In this document: positions 1 through 8,560 of the stretch, in pieces
Layout of the letters: every line of letters begins with the position of its first letter
Numbering within the stretch: the first letter of the stretch is position 1
Source: UKL13-2 sp031370625
GTDB lineage: Bacteria; Pseudomonadota; Gammaproteobacteria; Burkholderiales; Usitatibacteraceae
DNA: 41,179 nucleotides
Reading direction: 5' to 3'
NCBI GenBank assembly: GCA_031370625.1
Contig: JANMQR010000063.1
Coordinates: 1-41,179, forward strand
Notes under the pieces: model-generated
The model's database searches: none
Seen by the model: the letters and a program-made list of their open reading frames with translations, nothing else
What the model was told of the DNA's origin: nothing
Translations under genes and position numbers: made by a program

Positions 1-153
1 TATAAAATAATTTGATGCTTCTTCAAGTCTGTTTCGACCATTCGGCGGCTGCGATGACAAATTGCGGTGGGAAATTGTTGCAATGCAGCAACTATATTCC
101 AGTAATTTGTGTAAAAACAACGTTTCGCTAGTAATGCTTGAAGAATTTTTGTA

Positions 154-207
154 AATGAATTACATTTCATTAGTTAACGTTTTACCGATAGCTAATAAAA
201 ATTAGCT
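154..207. promoter_or_regulatory. AT-rich inverted repeats upstream of the TonB receptor gene
   Basis: Two short palindromes lie within 100 bp upstream of the receptor start: AATGAA/TTCATT (154-159 and 166-171) and AGCTAAT/ATTAGCT with an AAAA loop (190-196 and 201-207). Both are perfect over their arms. They sit where a promoter or operator is expected and could bind a sugar-responsive repressor. The nearby RpiR-type regulator is a candidate, but nothing in the sequence proves this. They could also be chance palindromes in AT-rich DNA. The rest of 1-251 shows no gene. Confidence 0.3.
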
Positions 208-251
208 CAATACAAAATAGTTTTGATCCAAAAATCACCTAGGAGAACAAA

Positions 252-2468
252 ATGTCATCGCAAAATACCATGCGCTTGAGGGAATTTCCTGTCCGCGTGA
301 AGCGGCTTGCACTCGCCGTCGCCGCAACATTTGTTACCAGTAGCTCACTTGTGGGTGCAATCGCGCAGACTTCGCCTGCAGCCGCCACAGATAAGAAAAC
401 GCAAATTGAGACTATTGTAGTTACCGCACAAAAACGTCCGGAAGATGCACAAAAAACGCCGCTCGCTATTACGAGCATAAGTGGCGAGGATATTGCTGAA
501 GCGGGCATTAAAAACGCACGCGATTTGAACGGCTTAATTCCCAATGTGGTGATCAATACCAACGGCACATCGACCGAATTCACGGTTCGCGGTATCACCA
601 GTGCCAACAATACTGAAATCGGCAATCCAGCGGTCGGCTTCCATCTTGATGGCGTTTATCTTGGCCGCCCCGACGCAGCAGGATTGGCGTTCTTCGATAT
701 TGATCGCATCGAAGTGTTACGCGGGCCGCAGGGTACTTTGTGGGGTCGAAACTCTACCGCTGGTGCGATCAACGTAATCACCAACAAGCCAAAAAATAAG
801 CTCGAAGGCGCGTTGATGGTGGATGTTGGCAATTATGATTCAAGGCGCACTGAAGCGATGATTAATGCGCCCGTCACGGAATCATTTGCCATTCGCGCCG
901 CATTGGCCACTGAAAAACATAACGGCTATGTGAAGTCGCAAAACCCCGCTGTCGGTGCAACGACCAACACGGACGATGCTGATAGCGTTGCGGCCCGTCT
1001 ACATGCGCTCTACCAGCCCAATAAAGATTTCTCGATTTTGCTTAGCGCCGATCAAATGCGTGTGCGCGGCGCAGGCTACGCCACGGTTGCGCTACCATTG
1101 GCGGCAACCTCCGGCGCGGCTGGGCGCAGCACCGTGCCTTCGCAGCAAGCCAGTATCGCGAACGATTACGACGGCTATGGCGCGGAAGTTAATTGGACAT
1201 TCGGCGTTGCGACAGCCACCTACATTGGCTCAAGGCGTGAATCAAACCGTTTTGAATCAAGCTACTCGGCACCAAATTCGGCGCGTACGTTGTTAATTAC
1301 GAGTCCGGCACAAGTCACACATGAACTTCGTTTGGCCTCGGCGGGCAGCGGCCCGCTTTCATGGGTATTCGGCGCTTATTCATACGAAGAAACCAATAAC
1401 GTTTTGGGGGCGGCAGATAATGTCAACGGTATTCCGGGTTTGCCGGCTGCGCTACGCGCGAGCCTTCGGTTTATTCAGCCTGATGTTAGAACCAAGGCAA
1501 CAGCACTTTTCGGTCAGGCCAGCTTTGCGGTAACCGATGCACTTAAGCTGACCGGTGGGCTGCGTTCAACCCGTGACCAATTATCGCGTACTGGCGTCAA
1601 TACCACGACCATTACGCTTCCATCCGGCACGCCGGTGGCGCCAACTTCAAGAGCCCCCAACGATGCTAGCGTTTCGTCTTCAAAAATAAATTGGCGTTTG
1701 GGTGCGGACTACAGCATGGGGAAATCCACGTTGGTGTACGCATCAGCGGCAACCGGGTACAAAGCAGGTGGTTTCTTTGACGGTGTGCGTACCGCGGCGT
1801 TTGAAAATACGTTCAAACCGGAAAACGTTACCACCTATGAAATTGGCGCGAAGACGCGTAACGCAGACGGCACCCTGCAAACCAATGTGGCGCTGTTCAA
1901 AAGCGACTTCAAAGACTTGCAGGTTTCCTATCGTGGCCCATCGCCCAGCGGTACGGTAGGTTCTTTCATTACGCTGACTCAAAACGCGGCCAAGGCCGCT
2001 ATTACGGGTGCGGAAATTGAGACGCGCTGGTTGTCACCCATCGGCAGGCTTGATTTGTCGCTCGCATTTCTTGATGCGAAATACGATAGTTTCGATCCGG
2101 CCAACGCCAACCCTCGCGTAAACTTCACCGGCAACACACTGGTCAAATCGCCGCGTGTGAGTGGCAATCTGGCCTACCAATATAGCTGGTATGTATTGAA
2201 CGGCGATATTACGGCGCGTGCGTCGGTGTTCTATACCGATAAATATTATTTGCAGCCGGCTAATATAGATTCGACCTCACAACCGTCGTACACCCGCACG
2301 GATCTAAGTGCCACGTATACCGCCGATAAAGAGGTCTGGTATGTGCAAACCTATGTGAAGAACCTTGAGAATAAAAACGTGATTGCGGGCTTGGGCGGAT
2401 TGACTGCGCCAAATGCATTTTTAGCCCCGCCGCGCACATATGGTATTCGTGTCGGTTATAAGTTTTAG
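252..2468 (+). CDS. TonB-dependent outer-membrane receptor, probably for a sugar
   Basis: 738 residues, a normal length for a TonB-dependent receptor. The ATG at 252 is preceded by a clear AGGAG (241-245). The N-terminus has basic residues and a hydrophobic stretch (about 17-40) ending near an Ala-rich cleavage region, so a signal peptide is likely. A TonB-box-like segment (IETIVVTAQKR, about 52-62) leads into a plug domain with the family motifs RGPQGTLWGRNSTAG and GAINVITNKP. The rest is a 22-strand beta-barrel pattern, and the protein ends in an aromatic residue (YKF), as outer-membrane barrels do. It would import a ligand across the outer membrane using TonB/ExbBD energy. The following MFS symporter and GH3 glycosidase suggest an oligosaccharide ligand; the exact ligand is not readable from sequence. 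Confidence 0.93.
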   Translation: MSSQNTMRLREFPVRVKRLALAVAATFVTSSSLVGAIAQTSPAAATDKKTQIETIVVTAQKRPEDAQKTPLAITSISGEDIAEAGIKNARDLNGLIPNVVINTNGTSTEFTVRGITSANNTEIGNPAVGFHLDGVYLGRPDAAGLAFFDIDRIEVLRGPQGTLWGRNSTAGAINVITNKPKNKLEGALMVDVGNYDSRRTEAMINAPVTESFAIRAALATEKHNGYVKSQNPAVGATTNTDDADSVAARLHALYQPNKDFSILLSADQMRVRGAGYATVALPLAATSGAAGRSTVPSQQASIANDYDGYGAEVNWTFGVATATYIGSRRESNRFESSYSAPNSARTLLITSPAQVTHELRLASAGSGPLSWVFGAYSYEETNNVLGAADNVNGIPGLPAALRASLRFIQPDVRTKATALFGQASFAVTDALKLTGGLRSTRDQLSRTGVNTTTITLPSGTPVAPTSRAPNDASVSSSKINWRLGADYSMGKSTLVYASAATGYKAGGFFDGVRTAAFENTFKPENVTTYEIGAKTRNADGTLQTNVALFKSDFKDLQVSYRGPSPSGTVGSFITLTQNAAKAAITGAEIETRWLSPIGRLDLSLAFLDAKYDSFDPANANPRVNFTGNTLVKSPRVSGNLAYQYSWYVLNGDITARASVFYTDKYYLQPANIDSTSQPSYTRTDLSATYTADKEVWYVQTYVKNLENKNVIAGLGGLTAPNAFLAPPRTYGIRVGYKF

Positions 2469-2498
2469 TGGGTTCGTTTTAGATATTGAGTATTACGT

Positions 2499-2534
2499 CA
2501 GTGCCTTTGCTTTGAATACAAAGTAAAGGCACTG
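2499..2534. terminator. Strong intercistronic hairpin
   Basis: CAGTGCCTTT (2499-2508) is perfectly complementary to AAAGGCACTG (2525-2534). Inside the loop a second 5-bp stem CTTTG/CAAAG continues it, so the RNA would form a long hairpin with a 4-nt loop and single mismatches. It lies 30 bp after the receptor stop and 19 bp before the transporter ATG. No T-tract follows, so it could be a weak terminator, an attenuator or an mRNA-stabilising element that sets receptor over transporter expression. Confidence 0.55.
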
Positions 2535-2552
2535 CAACAACCATTGTTGCCT

Positions 2553-3950
2553 ATGAATTCGCATACCGAAAAATCGCCTCTCACCACACCCGCCACGTCC
2601 ACCAAACCAATGACGCTGTGGCAAAAAATCGCTTTCGGCGTAGGTGATTTTGGCGGCAATCTTTTTTGGACGACGACCAATCTTTATTTGTTGTACTACT
2701 ACACCGATGTGCTCAAGATCAACCCGGCGATTGCGGGTCTCATCTATTTAGCGAGTATGTTTTGGGACGGTATTGCCGATCCGATCATGGGGGTTATCGC
2801 GAGCCGTACCCGTACTCGCTGGGGACGTTATCGCCCCTACCTTATTTGGGCGGCGATTCCGACGGGCTTAAGTTATATGCTGCTGTTCTACCCGCTCACG
2901 CCCGGCACGACTTCGGCGGTGTGGTTTGCCTTGATCTTTCATACGCTTTTTCGCACCACCTTTACCGTGCTGGGTATTCCCTACGGCTCGTTGATGGCGA
3001 CATTAACAGCAGATTCGCGCGAGCGCTCCGAGCTCGCCGCAGCGCGCATGGTGTTTGCCACCCTTGGTGCGCTATTTGTGGCTGCGTTGACACTACCGCT
3101 GGTGGCAAAATTTGGCGGTAGCGATCGCCAGCTCGGATTTTTGCTCGTCGCCACTGGCTACGCCGTGGTGGGCTCGGCGATGTTTATGCTGACGGCCGCG
3201 TTCACACGAGAGCGCGTTGCCGACCCCCATGAGGTGTTATTTCGGTGGCGCGATATTTGGTATTTGCTCAAGCGCAATACGGCGTTTCAACGTTTGGCGC
3301 TGGCCATCACGCTGTTCTCGATCGGCTCAACGGTCGCGACCAAAACACTGGTGTATGTATTCAAATATAACTATGACGCGCCCGAGAAAGTCAGTGCCGG
3401 ATTGGGCGTCTATATATTGATGGTGTCGGTGTTTACGCTGGCCTGGATGTGGGTAGGAAAAAGATTTTCAAAGCAACAAGCCTGGATTTATGGTGCTAGC
3501 GTCAACATTATTTCCTGGGCAGCAATTTGGCTGATAGCACCGACGACAACCGGTGGTTTAATCGCCTTGCTGGCGCTCGCAGGCATCGGCGCTGCCGCGA
3601 TTCCGGTGACATTTTGGGCGATGATTCCTGATACGGTTGAATATAGTGAAGTCACCACCCGAATTCGCGCGGAAGGGTTTTGGTTCGGCATGATTGCGCT
3701 TACGCAAAAAGTCGCTCTGGGTGTCGGGGTGGGATTTGTCGGGCTTAGCCTCGATTGGATTGGCTATGTTGCCGAAGTTAAACAGTCTGCCGAAACGCTC
3801 CACGGGCTTTTGTTTGTAATGGCTTTCCCGCCCGTGATACTGGGCATCTTAAGTGTGGTTGTTATTGCCAAATATCCTATTAACCACGCTTATCACGCGC
3901 GCTTGGTTAATATCATCGCTCGACGTCGTGTCAAAAAATCTGCGATATAA
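2553..3950 (+). CDS. GPH-family MFS sugar:cation symporter
   Basis: About 465 residues with roughly 12 hydrophobic segments, matching the glycoside-pentoside-hexuronide:cation symporter family (MelB/XynB/LacS relatives). The N-terminal pattern (KIAFGVGDFGGN, LYYYTDVLKI, MFWDGIADPIMGVIASRT, RWGRYRPYLIW) is the family hallmark and includes the WD.. ADP.MG cation/sugar-binding region. I prefer the ATG at 2553 (MNSHTEK). An in-frame TTG at 2544 would add three residues, and no strong ribosome site supports either start. It would carry mono- or oligosaccharides across the inner membrane with Na+ or H+. Its place between a TonB receptor and a GH3 enzyme indicates one uptake and breakdown pathway. 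Confidence 0.92.
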   Translation: MNSHTEKSPLTTPATSTKPMTLWQKIAFGVGDFGGNLFWTTTNLYLLYYYTDVLKINPAIAGLIYLASMFWDGIADPIMGVIASRTRTRWGRYRPYLIWAAIPTGLSYMLLFYPLTPGTTSAVWFALIFHTLFRTTFTVLGIPYGSLMATLTADSRERSELAAARMVFATLGALFVAALTLPLVAKFGGSDRQLGFLLVATGYAVVGSAMFMLTAAFTRERVADPHEVLFRWRDIWYLLKRNTAFQRLALAITLFSIGSTVATKTLVYVFKYNYDAPEKVSAGLGVYILMVSVFTLAWMWVGKRFSKQQAWIYGASVNIISWAAIWLIAPTTTGGLIALLALAGIGAAAIPVTFWAMIPDTVEYSEVTTRIRAEGFWFGMIALTQKVALGVGVGFVGLSLDWIGYVAEVKQSAETLHGLLFVMAFPPVILGILSVVVIAKYPINHAYHARLVNIIARRRVKKSAI

Positions 3951-3983
3951 ATAATTTACCAAGTCACAAATTAGGCCCTTGCC

Positions 3984-5669
3984 ATGCTGGAAAAACTTGC
4001 TTTTGCCCCGTTCAATCTCGCTGCCGATGACATTGCATGGGTGAAAAAAACGCGTGATGCGCTCACCACAGAGAGAAAAATCGCGCAAATTTTTTGCTCA
4101 ATGTCGCTGCGCGATGACCCAGCTGCCATCGGTGATATCGTAAGCCGTCAGCCCGGTGGCGTATTGCGCTATATGGGGCCTAATCTGGACGCGGCCTGGC
4201 AGGCAACCCGTAGCGCAATCGAAGCGAGTGAGATTCCGTTGCTGATCGCGGGCGACCTCGAAGGCGGCGCATACGGTCAGCCGTATTTTTCGCCGGTGTT
4301 AAATCAGATTGGTGTGGCCGCGTGTAACGATCCTGCGCTAAGCGAAGGCATCGCCGACGTGCTTGCGCGTGAAGGAGCCGCAATGGGCTACAACTGGTCC
4401 TTCACGCCGGTCGTGGACATTAACGCCAAGTTCCGCTCGGCCATTGTCGGCACGCGATCCTACGGCTCGAACGTGGAGACGATCATTCGCGAGGCAACCG
4501 CACATATCCAATCGCTGCAAAAAAATGGCGTTGCGGCCACCGCTAAACATTGGCCGGGCGAGGGCTATGATGATCGCGATCAGCATTTGGTGACCACGAT
4601 CAATCCGCTCAGCTTTGACGAATGGGAAAAAAGCTTTGGTCGAATTTATCGCAGCATGATAAATACCGGCGTCATGTCGGTCATGTCCGCGCATATTGCA
4701 CTGCCATCGTGGGTGCGAAAAAAGTTTCCCGATGCAGGTTTGGAAGCGTTCCGCCCTGCCTCCGCTTCCAAATTATTGAATCAGGATTTATTGCGCGGCG
4801 AGCTTGGATTCAATGGTTTGATCGTCTCGGACGCCACGCCGATGGCAGGTTTTTCGAGCTGGGCGGATCGCGAAACGATGGTGCCTGAAGTGATCGAAAA
4901 CGGTTGCGATATGTTCCTTTTTGGGTTACCCGACCAGCGTGACATTGGCCTATTGATGAGAGGGTTGCGCGAAGGCAGGCTTACCGAGCAGCGTTTGGAA
5001 GAGGCGGTCACGCGTGTATTAGGCTTGAAAGCGGCGCTGGGATTACATAAAAAAACGCTCGATGAATTATTGCCGCCACTGGAGAAGGTCCGCGCCACGC
5101 TTAGGTCTACAGGCAATTTGGCGATGACTAAAAAGGCGGCGCAGAAAACCATCACACTCATCAAAGACGTGAACGCAACGCTGCCGCTCACGCTCGCGAA
5201 ACACAAACGCGTTGTCGTTATTACTGAAGGCATTCGCCCGCTGCTCCCGGGGGGTGATGCGCGCACGCTAGATGCCGTCAGCGACGGCTTACGCGCGCGT
5301 GGTTTTGAGGTGCGGCATTACGATGCTACACAGCCACCGCCAACCCATGCCGATACGGATCTCGTGCTGTATTTGATCGCACAAGAATCGATGTTTTCGT
5401 TGGCGCATATTTATATTGATTGGGCCAAACTGCATGGCGGATTATTCCAGGCGCTGATGCGGTTTTGGCACGATGTACCAACCGTAATGGTTTCATTTGG
5501 CCAAATGTATTATCTCTATGATGCGCCCCGCGTGCCCGCCTACATCAATGCCTATACCGCACTACCATGCGTGCAAGAAGCGTTGGTCGCGAAGCTAGTC
5601 GGCGAGAAATCGTTTGAAGGGCACAGCCCGGTAGACGCTTTTTGTGGGCTCGAAGACGCGAGGTATTAA
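3984..5669 (+). CDS. Glycoside hydrolase family 3 (beta-glucosidase or beta-N-acetylglucosaminidase)
   Basis: 561 residues. The N-terminal TIM barrel carries AKHWPGEGYDDRDQH, with Lys188-His189 and the Asp199-x-His201 dyad typical of NagZ-like GH3 enzymes, in which His is the acid/base. The nucleophile is probably Asp283 in LIVSDATPM. A C-terminal alpha/beta sandwich-like region follows from about residue 380. No signal peptide is visible, so action is cytoplasmic on imported sugar, in line with the upstream symporter. The His/Asp dyad favours N-acetylglucosaminides or a phosphorylase-like activity over a plain beta-glucosidase, but that is family-based inference. It starts 33 bp after the symporter stop and is likely co-transcribed with it. 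Confidence 0.88.
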   Translation: MLEKLAFAPFNLAADDIAWVKKTRDALTTERKIAQIFCSMSLRDDPAAIGDIVSRQPGGVLRYMGPNLDAAWQATRSAIEASEIPLLIAGDLEGGAYGQPYFSPVLNQIGVAACNDPALSEGIADVLAREGAAMGYNWSFTPVVDINAKFRSAIVGTRSYGSNVETIIREATAHIQSLQKNGVAATAKHWPGEGYDDRDQHLVTTINPLSFDEWEKSFGRIYRSMINTGVMSVMSAHIALPSWVRKKFPDAGLEAFRPASASKLLNQDLLRGELGFNGLIVSDATPMAGFSSWADRETMVPEVIENGCDMFLFGLPDQRDIGLLMRGLREGRLTEQRLEEAVTRVLGLKAALGLHKKTLDELLPPLEKVRATLRSTGNLAMTKKAAQKTITLIKDVNATLPLTLAKHKRVVVITEGIRPLLPGGDARTLDAVSDGLRARGFEVRHYDATQPPPTHADTDLVLYLIAQESMFSLAHIYIDWAKLHGGLFQALMRFWHDVPTVMVSFGQMYYLYDAPRVPAYINAYTALPCVQEALVAKLVGEKSFEGHSPVDAFCGLEDARY

Positions 5670-5672
5670 GTC

Positions 5673-5711
5673 TGCTGGCTATAAAACCTGGTCCCGGCTT
5701 GTTAGCCAGCA
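5673..5711. terminator. Hairpin after the GH3 gene
   Basis: TGCTGGCTA (5673-5681) and TAGCCAGCA (5703-5711) form a perfect 9-bp inverted repeat with a 21-nt loop, starting 4 bp after the GH3 stop codon. There is no following T-run. It may end the sugar operon or protect the 3' end of its mRNA. Confidence 0.4.
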
Positions 5712-5872
5712 TATGGAAATGTGGGTTAGGCAAGAGGCAAGGCCCATACTGGTACTGAGTGTGAATCAACTTTGCGCTGCGAATAAGGTTGAATTTATTT
5801 TTTTAAATGATCCAAAGATTCAAGGCATTAAGCTTAGATAAGACGTGATAAAAACTTACATGTGAGGTTTAA

Positions 5873-6238
5873 GTGAGGACTACATTTAGAGCAATTACAT
5901 CTATCGCGCTACTTTCAGGGTGTTCCTGTTTGTTTGCGACGACCCAGCAGTATGGTTGGATTCCTATGGTTGGCAGTCTAAAGCTCGCGAAAGGACCGCT
6001 TGGGGAAGAGAATTTGGCAAACCCGGAGTTTGACCGAATAGTGGTGGTTATAGAAGGTACCGCTGCGGAAAAAATCTATAACAGCAGCAAGTCAGCTAAG
6101 AATTCTGGAGCCTGCGCGGAGAAGGGCACCACATATAAACAAATTGGTAATGTCGTATGCATCCAGCGACTGAAAAAATATAGCTGCGACTTTGCTGTCG
6201 TTGATGGTTTGAAGGTAGAGCCTGGGCTACCTTGCTGA
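5873..6238 (+). CDS. Small secreted or lipoprotein-like hypothetical protein
   Basis: 121 residues from a GTG start at 5873, with GAGG at 5864-5867 giving good spacing. The N-terminus is basic, then hydrophobic (ITSIALLSGCSCLFA), and LSGC at about residues 14-17 fits a lipobox, so it may be a lipid-anchored periplasmic protein. Cys residues also occur later (ACAEK, VVCIQR, YSCDF, final GLPC), giving possible disulfides in a mature domain of about 100 residues. I do not recognise the family. It lies between the sugar operon and the convergent glk/rpiR gene, with its own ribosome site, and AT content is somewhat higher than in its neighbours. Confidence 0.6.
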   Translation: MRTTFRAITSIALLSGCSCLFATTQQYGWIPMVGSLKLAKGPLGEENLANPEFDRIVVVIEGTAAEKIYNSSKSAKNSGACAEKGTTYKQIGNVVCIQRLKKYSCDFAVVDGLKVEPGLPC

Positions 6239-6480
6239 TAACAGTTAATGGGGTCTTTCATTGTCATATTTGGCATTTATGCTATTCCGTTTTTAAAGAA
6301 AAGCTGGGATCAGGGCCCATCAATATTTATTTGAACGCTAGTACCCACGGCCGTCTTTAGCCATTTATGCCCCAAAACACCCGCCAATTAACGAGTTTAA
6401 ATTTTAAATCGAACGATGGCGCATAAGAAATCCAGAAGAAAAAAGCAAAACGCATCAATGGGTACGCGCTACAGGCACCG

Positions 6481-8412
6481 CTAGCGACTATGTGAAGTCA
6501 TCCTCGCCAACGGCGACGCAGTACTCACCCCCGGCTCATCACTATGCGCACCTTGCGGTAACGCGAGCGCAGCTTTGGCTTCGCCGGATTCATCGAGTCG
6601 CTCATCGGCCTGACCGCCCAGCATGGCGATGCCTTCGGGGTTGCGGCGCATGGCCACACCAACCGCGAGAATGTCGATAACCAGCAAATGCAGAATGCGG
6701 CTGATCATCGGTAAATGTGTTGATACATCTTCGACGTGATCGACGATTAACGCGACATCGGCTTTGCGTGCCAGCGGTGATTGGCTGGCGGTGATGGCGA
6801 TGATGGATGCGCCGCGTTCGCGGGCTTTTTCGACGACTTCCAAAAGTTCCGGCAGGCGACCGCTGCTGCTGATGATCACGGCTACGTCGCGCGGTTTTAG
6901 CACAGCAGCGGCGAGTAACTGTAAGCGAGGATCGGTATACGCTGCACTAGAAATACCGAATCGCAAAAATTTGAATTGTGCATCTTGCGCGACTGCGCCG
7001 TAATGCCCGATGGCGTAGAACTCAACGCGATTGGCGTTGTTTAGTAACTCAATCGCGCGATCAATCATGTCGCGATTTAGCTGGCTGCGAACTTGCAGAA
7101 TTGCGGACGCAGTATTGCCGAGCACTTTCACGCCGAGCTCGACCATTGAATCATCTTTGGTCACTTGGCTATGCGTGACCGGCACGGTGCCGGTGAGGCC
7201 GGAAGCCAGACGCAATTTGAAATCAGATAAACCTTCACAGCCCATAGATCGGCAGAAGCGAATTACGGTGGGTTGGCTCACGCCAGCGGCGCGCGCAATC
7301 TCGGTAATCGGGTCATTCAATGCGGCTCGTGGGTGCGCGAGAACATGTTCAGCCACGCGCAGTTCAGCACGCGAAAGCTCATTGCGCGCGCGCCTGATTT
7401 GTCCCAGGATCGCGGAGCCGGGCGAAGTTTCGAACGTGCGCAATTGCGCTTCGAGAATTGCAGAGGCGCCCGTAAATGTAGCGTGTTCGGCGGTAATGAC
7501 GTAGGTCGGAATCGCCGCGACATAATTGCTGAATCGTCCCTTGTCTTCGAACCGTTTGCGAAACGGTGAGCGATCAAAATACGCGCCCAAACGCGGCACG
7601 ATGCCGCCGCCAATGTAGATTCCACCAAGCGCGCCAAGTGTCACCGCGAGGTTGGCCGCCGCGGTGCCGAGCAATGCGCAAAATACTTCGAGCGTGCTTT
7701 CGCAAATGGGATCGTGCGCATCCAATGCAAGTTGAGTAATCTCTGGCGCGGACAAATTTTTTGATGGCGCACCCGCATGTTCAGCTAATGCGCGATACAT
7801 CAATTCGAGCCCTGGGCCTGACAGCAAACGCTCAAACGAGATATGGTCGAATTGTTTCCAGCCATAGCGCAGCACCGCGATCTCGCGCTCATCGCGCGGC
7901 GAAAAACTGGTGTGACCACCTTCAGAGCCGAGCGACGTCCAGCCGTCACCTGCGGGGATTAACCCCGATACGCCTAAGCCACTGCCGGAGCCGAGCAAGC
8001 CGATTACACTTTGTTTTTTTGCTTCGCCGCCACCGATTTGGCGCACTTCGTTTCCGCTCAGGCGCGGCAGTGCCATCGCAAGTGCGGTGAAATCATTCAC
8101 CACCACCAGCGTGTCCAGACCGAGTTTCTGGCGCATCTGCTCAATTGAAAATTGCCAATGATAATTGGTCATGCGCACCTGATCGCCATCGACCGGATTC
8201 GCAATCGCAATCGCAGCGTGCTCGATTCGGGTGGCGGTAAATACGGCAGGCAGACCAGCTAGATAGGCGCTCACCGCCGCATGAAAATCGGCGTGCTCGG
8301 CGCACAGCAAAGATTCGATATGCGTAAACTCAGATTGCGATATCTCAAGCGCAAATCGCGCATAAGTGCCGCCGATATCGGCGATGAGCCTGGGGCTGTT
8401 AAAAGGGGTCAT
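6481..8412 (-). CDS. glk: Bifunctional glucokinase / RpiR-family transcriptional regulator
   Basis: 643 residues with two fused units. Residues 1 to about 325 are a bacterial glucokinase: LIADIGGTYARFAL phosphate-binding motif near the start, VVNDFTALAMALP, GLLGSGSGLGVSGLI and EGGHTSFSPRDERE. Residues of about 335-415 form an RpiR-type helix-turn-helix (ITEIARAAGVSQPTVIRFCRSMG), and about 440-600 a SIS sugar-phosphate-binding domain (FYAIGHYGAVAQDAQFKF, VIISSSGRLPELLEV). This fused architecture and length are known from Burkholderia-type bacteria. It would phosphorylate glucose in the cytoplasm and repress or activate sugar genes in response to a sugar phosphate. It points toward the GH3 operon, fitting control of that locus. 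Confidence 0.93.
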   Translation of the reverse strand: MTPFNSPRLIADIGGTYARFALEISQSEFTHIESLLCAEHADFHAAVSAYLAGLPAVFTATRIEHAAIAIANPVDGDQVRMTNYHWQFSIEQMRQKLGLDTLVVVNDFTALAMALPRLSGNEVRQIGGGEAKKQSVIGLLGSGSGLGVSGLIPAGDGWTSLGSEGGHTSFSPRDEREIAVLRYGWKQFDHISFERLLSGPGLELMYRALAEHAGAPSKNLSAPEITQLALDAHDPICESTLEVFCALLGTAAANLAVTLGALGGIYIGGGIVPRLGAYFDRSPFRKRFEDKGRFSNYVAAIPTYVITAEHATFTGASAILEAQLRTFETSPGSAILGQIRRARNELSRAELRVAEHVLAHPRAALNDPITEIARAAGVSQPTVIRFCRSMGCEGLSDFKLRLASGLTGTVPVTHSQVTKDDSMVELGVKVLGNTASAILQVRSQLNRDMIDRAIELLNNANRVEFYAIGHYGAVAQDAQFKFLRFGISSAAYTDPRLQLLAAAVLKPRDVAVIISSSGRLPELLEVVEKARERGASIIAITASQSPLARKADVALIVDHVEDVSTHLPMISRILHLLVIDILAVGVAMRRNPEGIAMLGGQADERLDESGEAKAALALPQGAHSDEPGVSTASPLARMTSHSR

Positions 8413-8466
8413 GAGCTACTTTAATCTCTTTGGGTTTAATTCCCCGCCGCTTGCGGCGTCATAATT

Positions 8467-8543
8467 GTAGGGTAGGCAAAGCAACACGTGCCCACGGATG
8501 CATCACGACATACACGTGGGCAGATGAAGCCTGCCCACCCTAC
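8467..8543. repeat. MITE/REP-like palindromic element
   Basis: A 77-bp element in the 148-bp gap between glk and the nucleotide-sugar dehydrogenase gene. The outer ends GTAGGGTAGGC (8467-8477) and GCCCACCCTAC (8533-8543) are inverted repeats with one mismatch. An inner stem TGCCCACG/CGTGGGCA pairs 8489-8496 with 8515-8522. The layout (terminal inverted repeats around nested stems, no coding capacity, intergenic) resembles small non-autonomous mobile repeats. I saw no second copy in this window, so its repetitive nature is inferred. Confidence 0.55.
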
Positions 8544-8560
8544 GAGCCGCGTTTGTTGAA

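Noticed and set aside
4781..5266. 161-codon minus-strand open frame opposite the GH3 gene
   Set aside because: Low-complexity shadow product; the GH3 motifs lie on the other strand.
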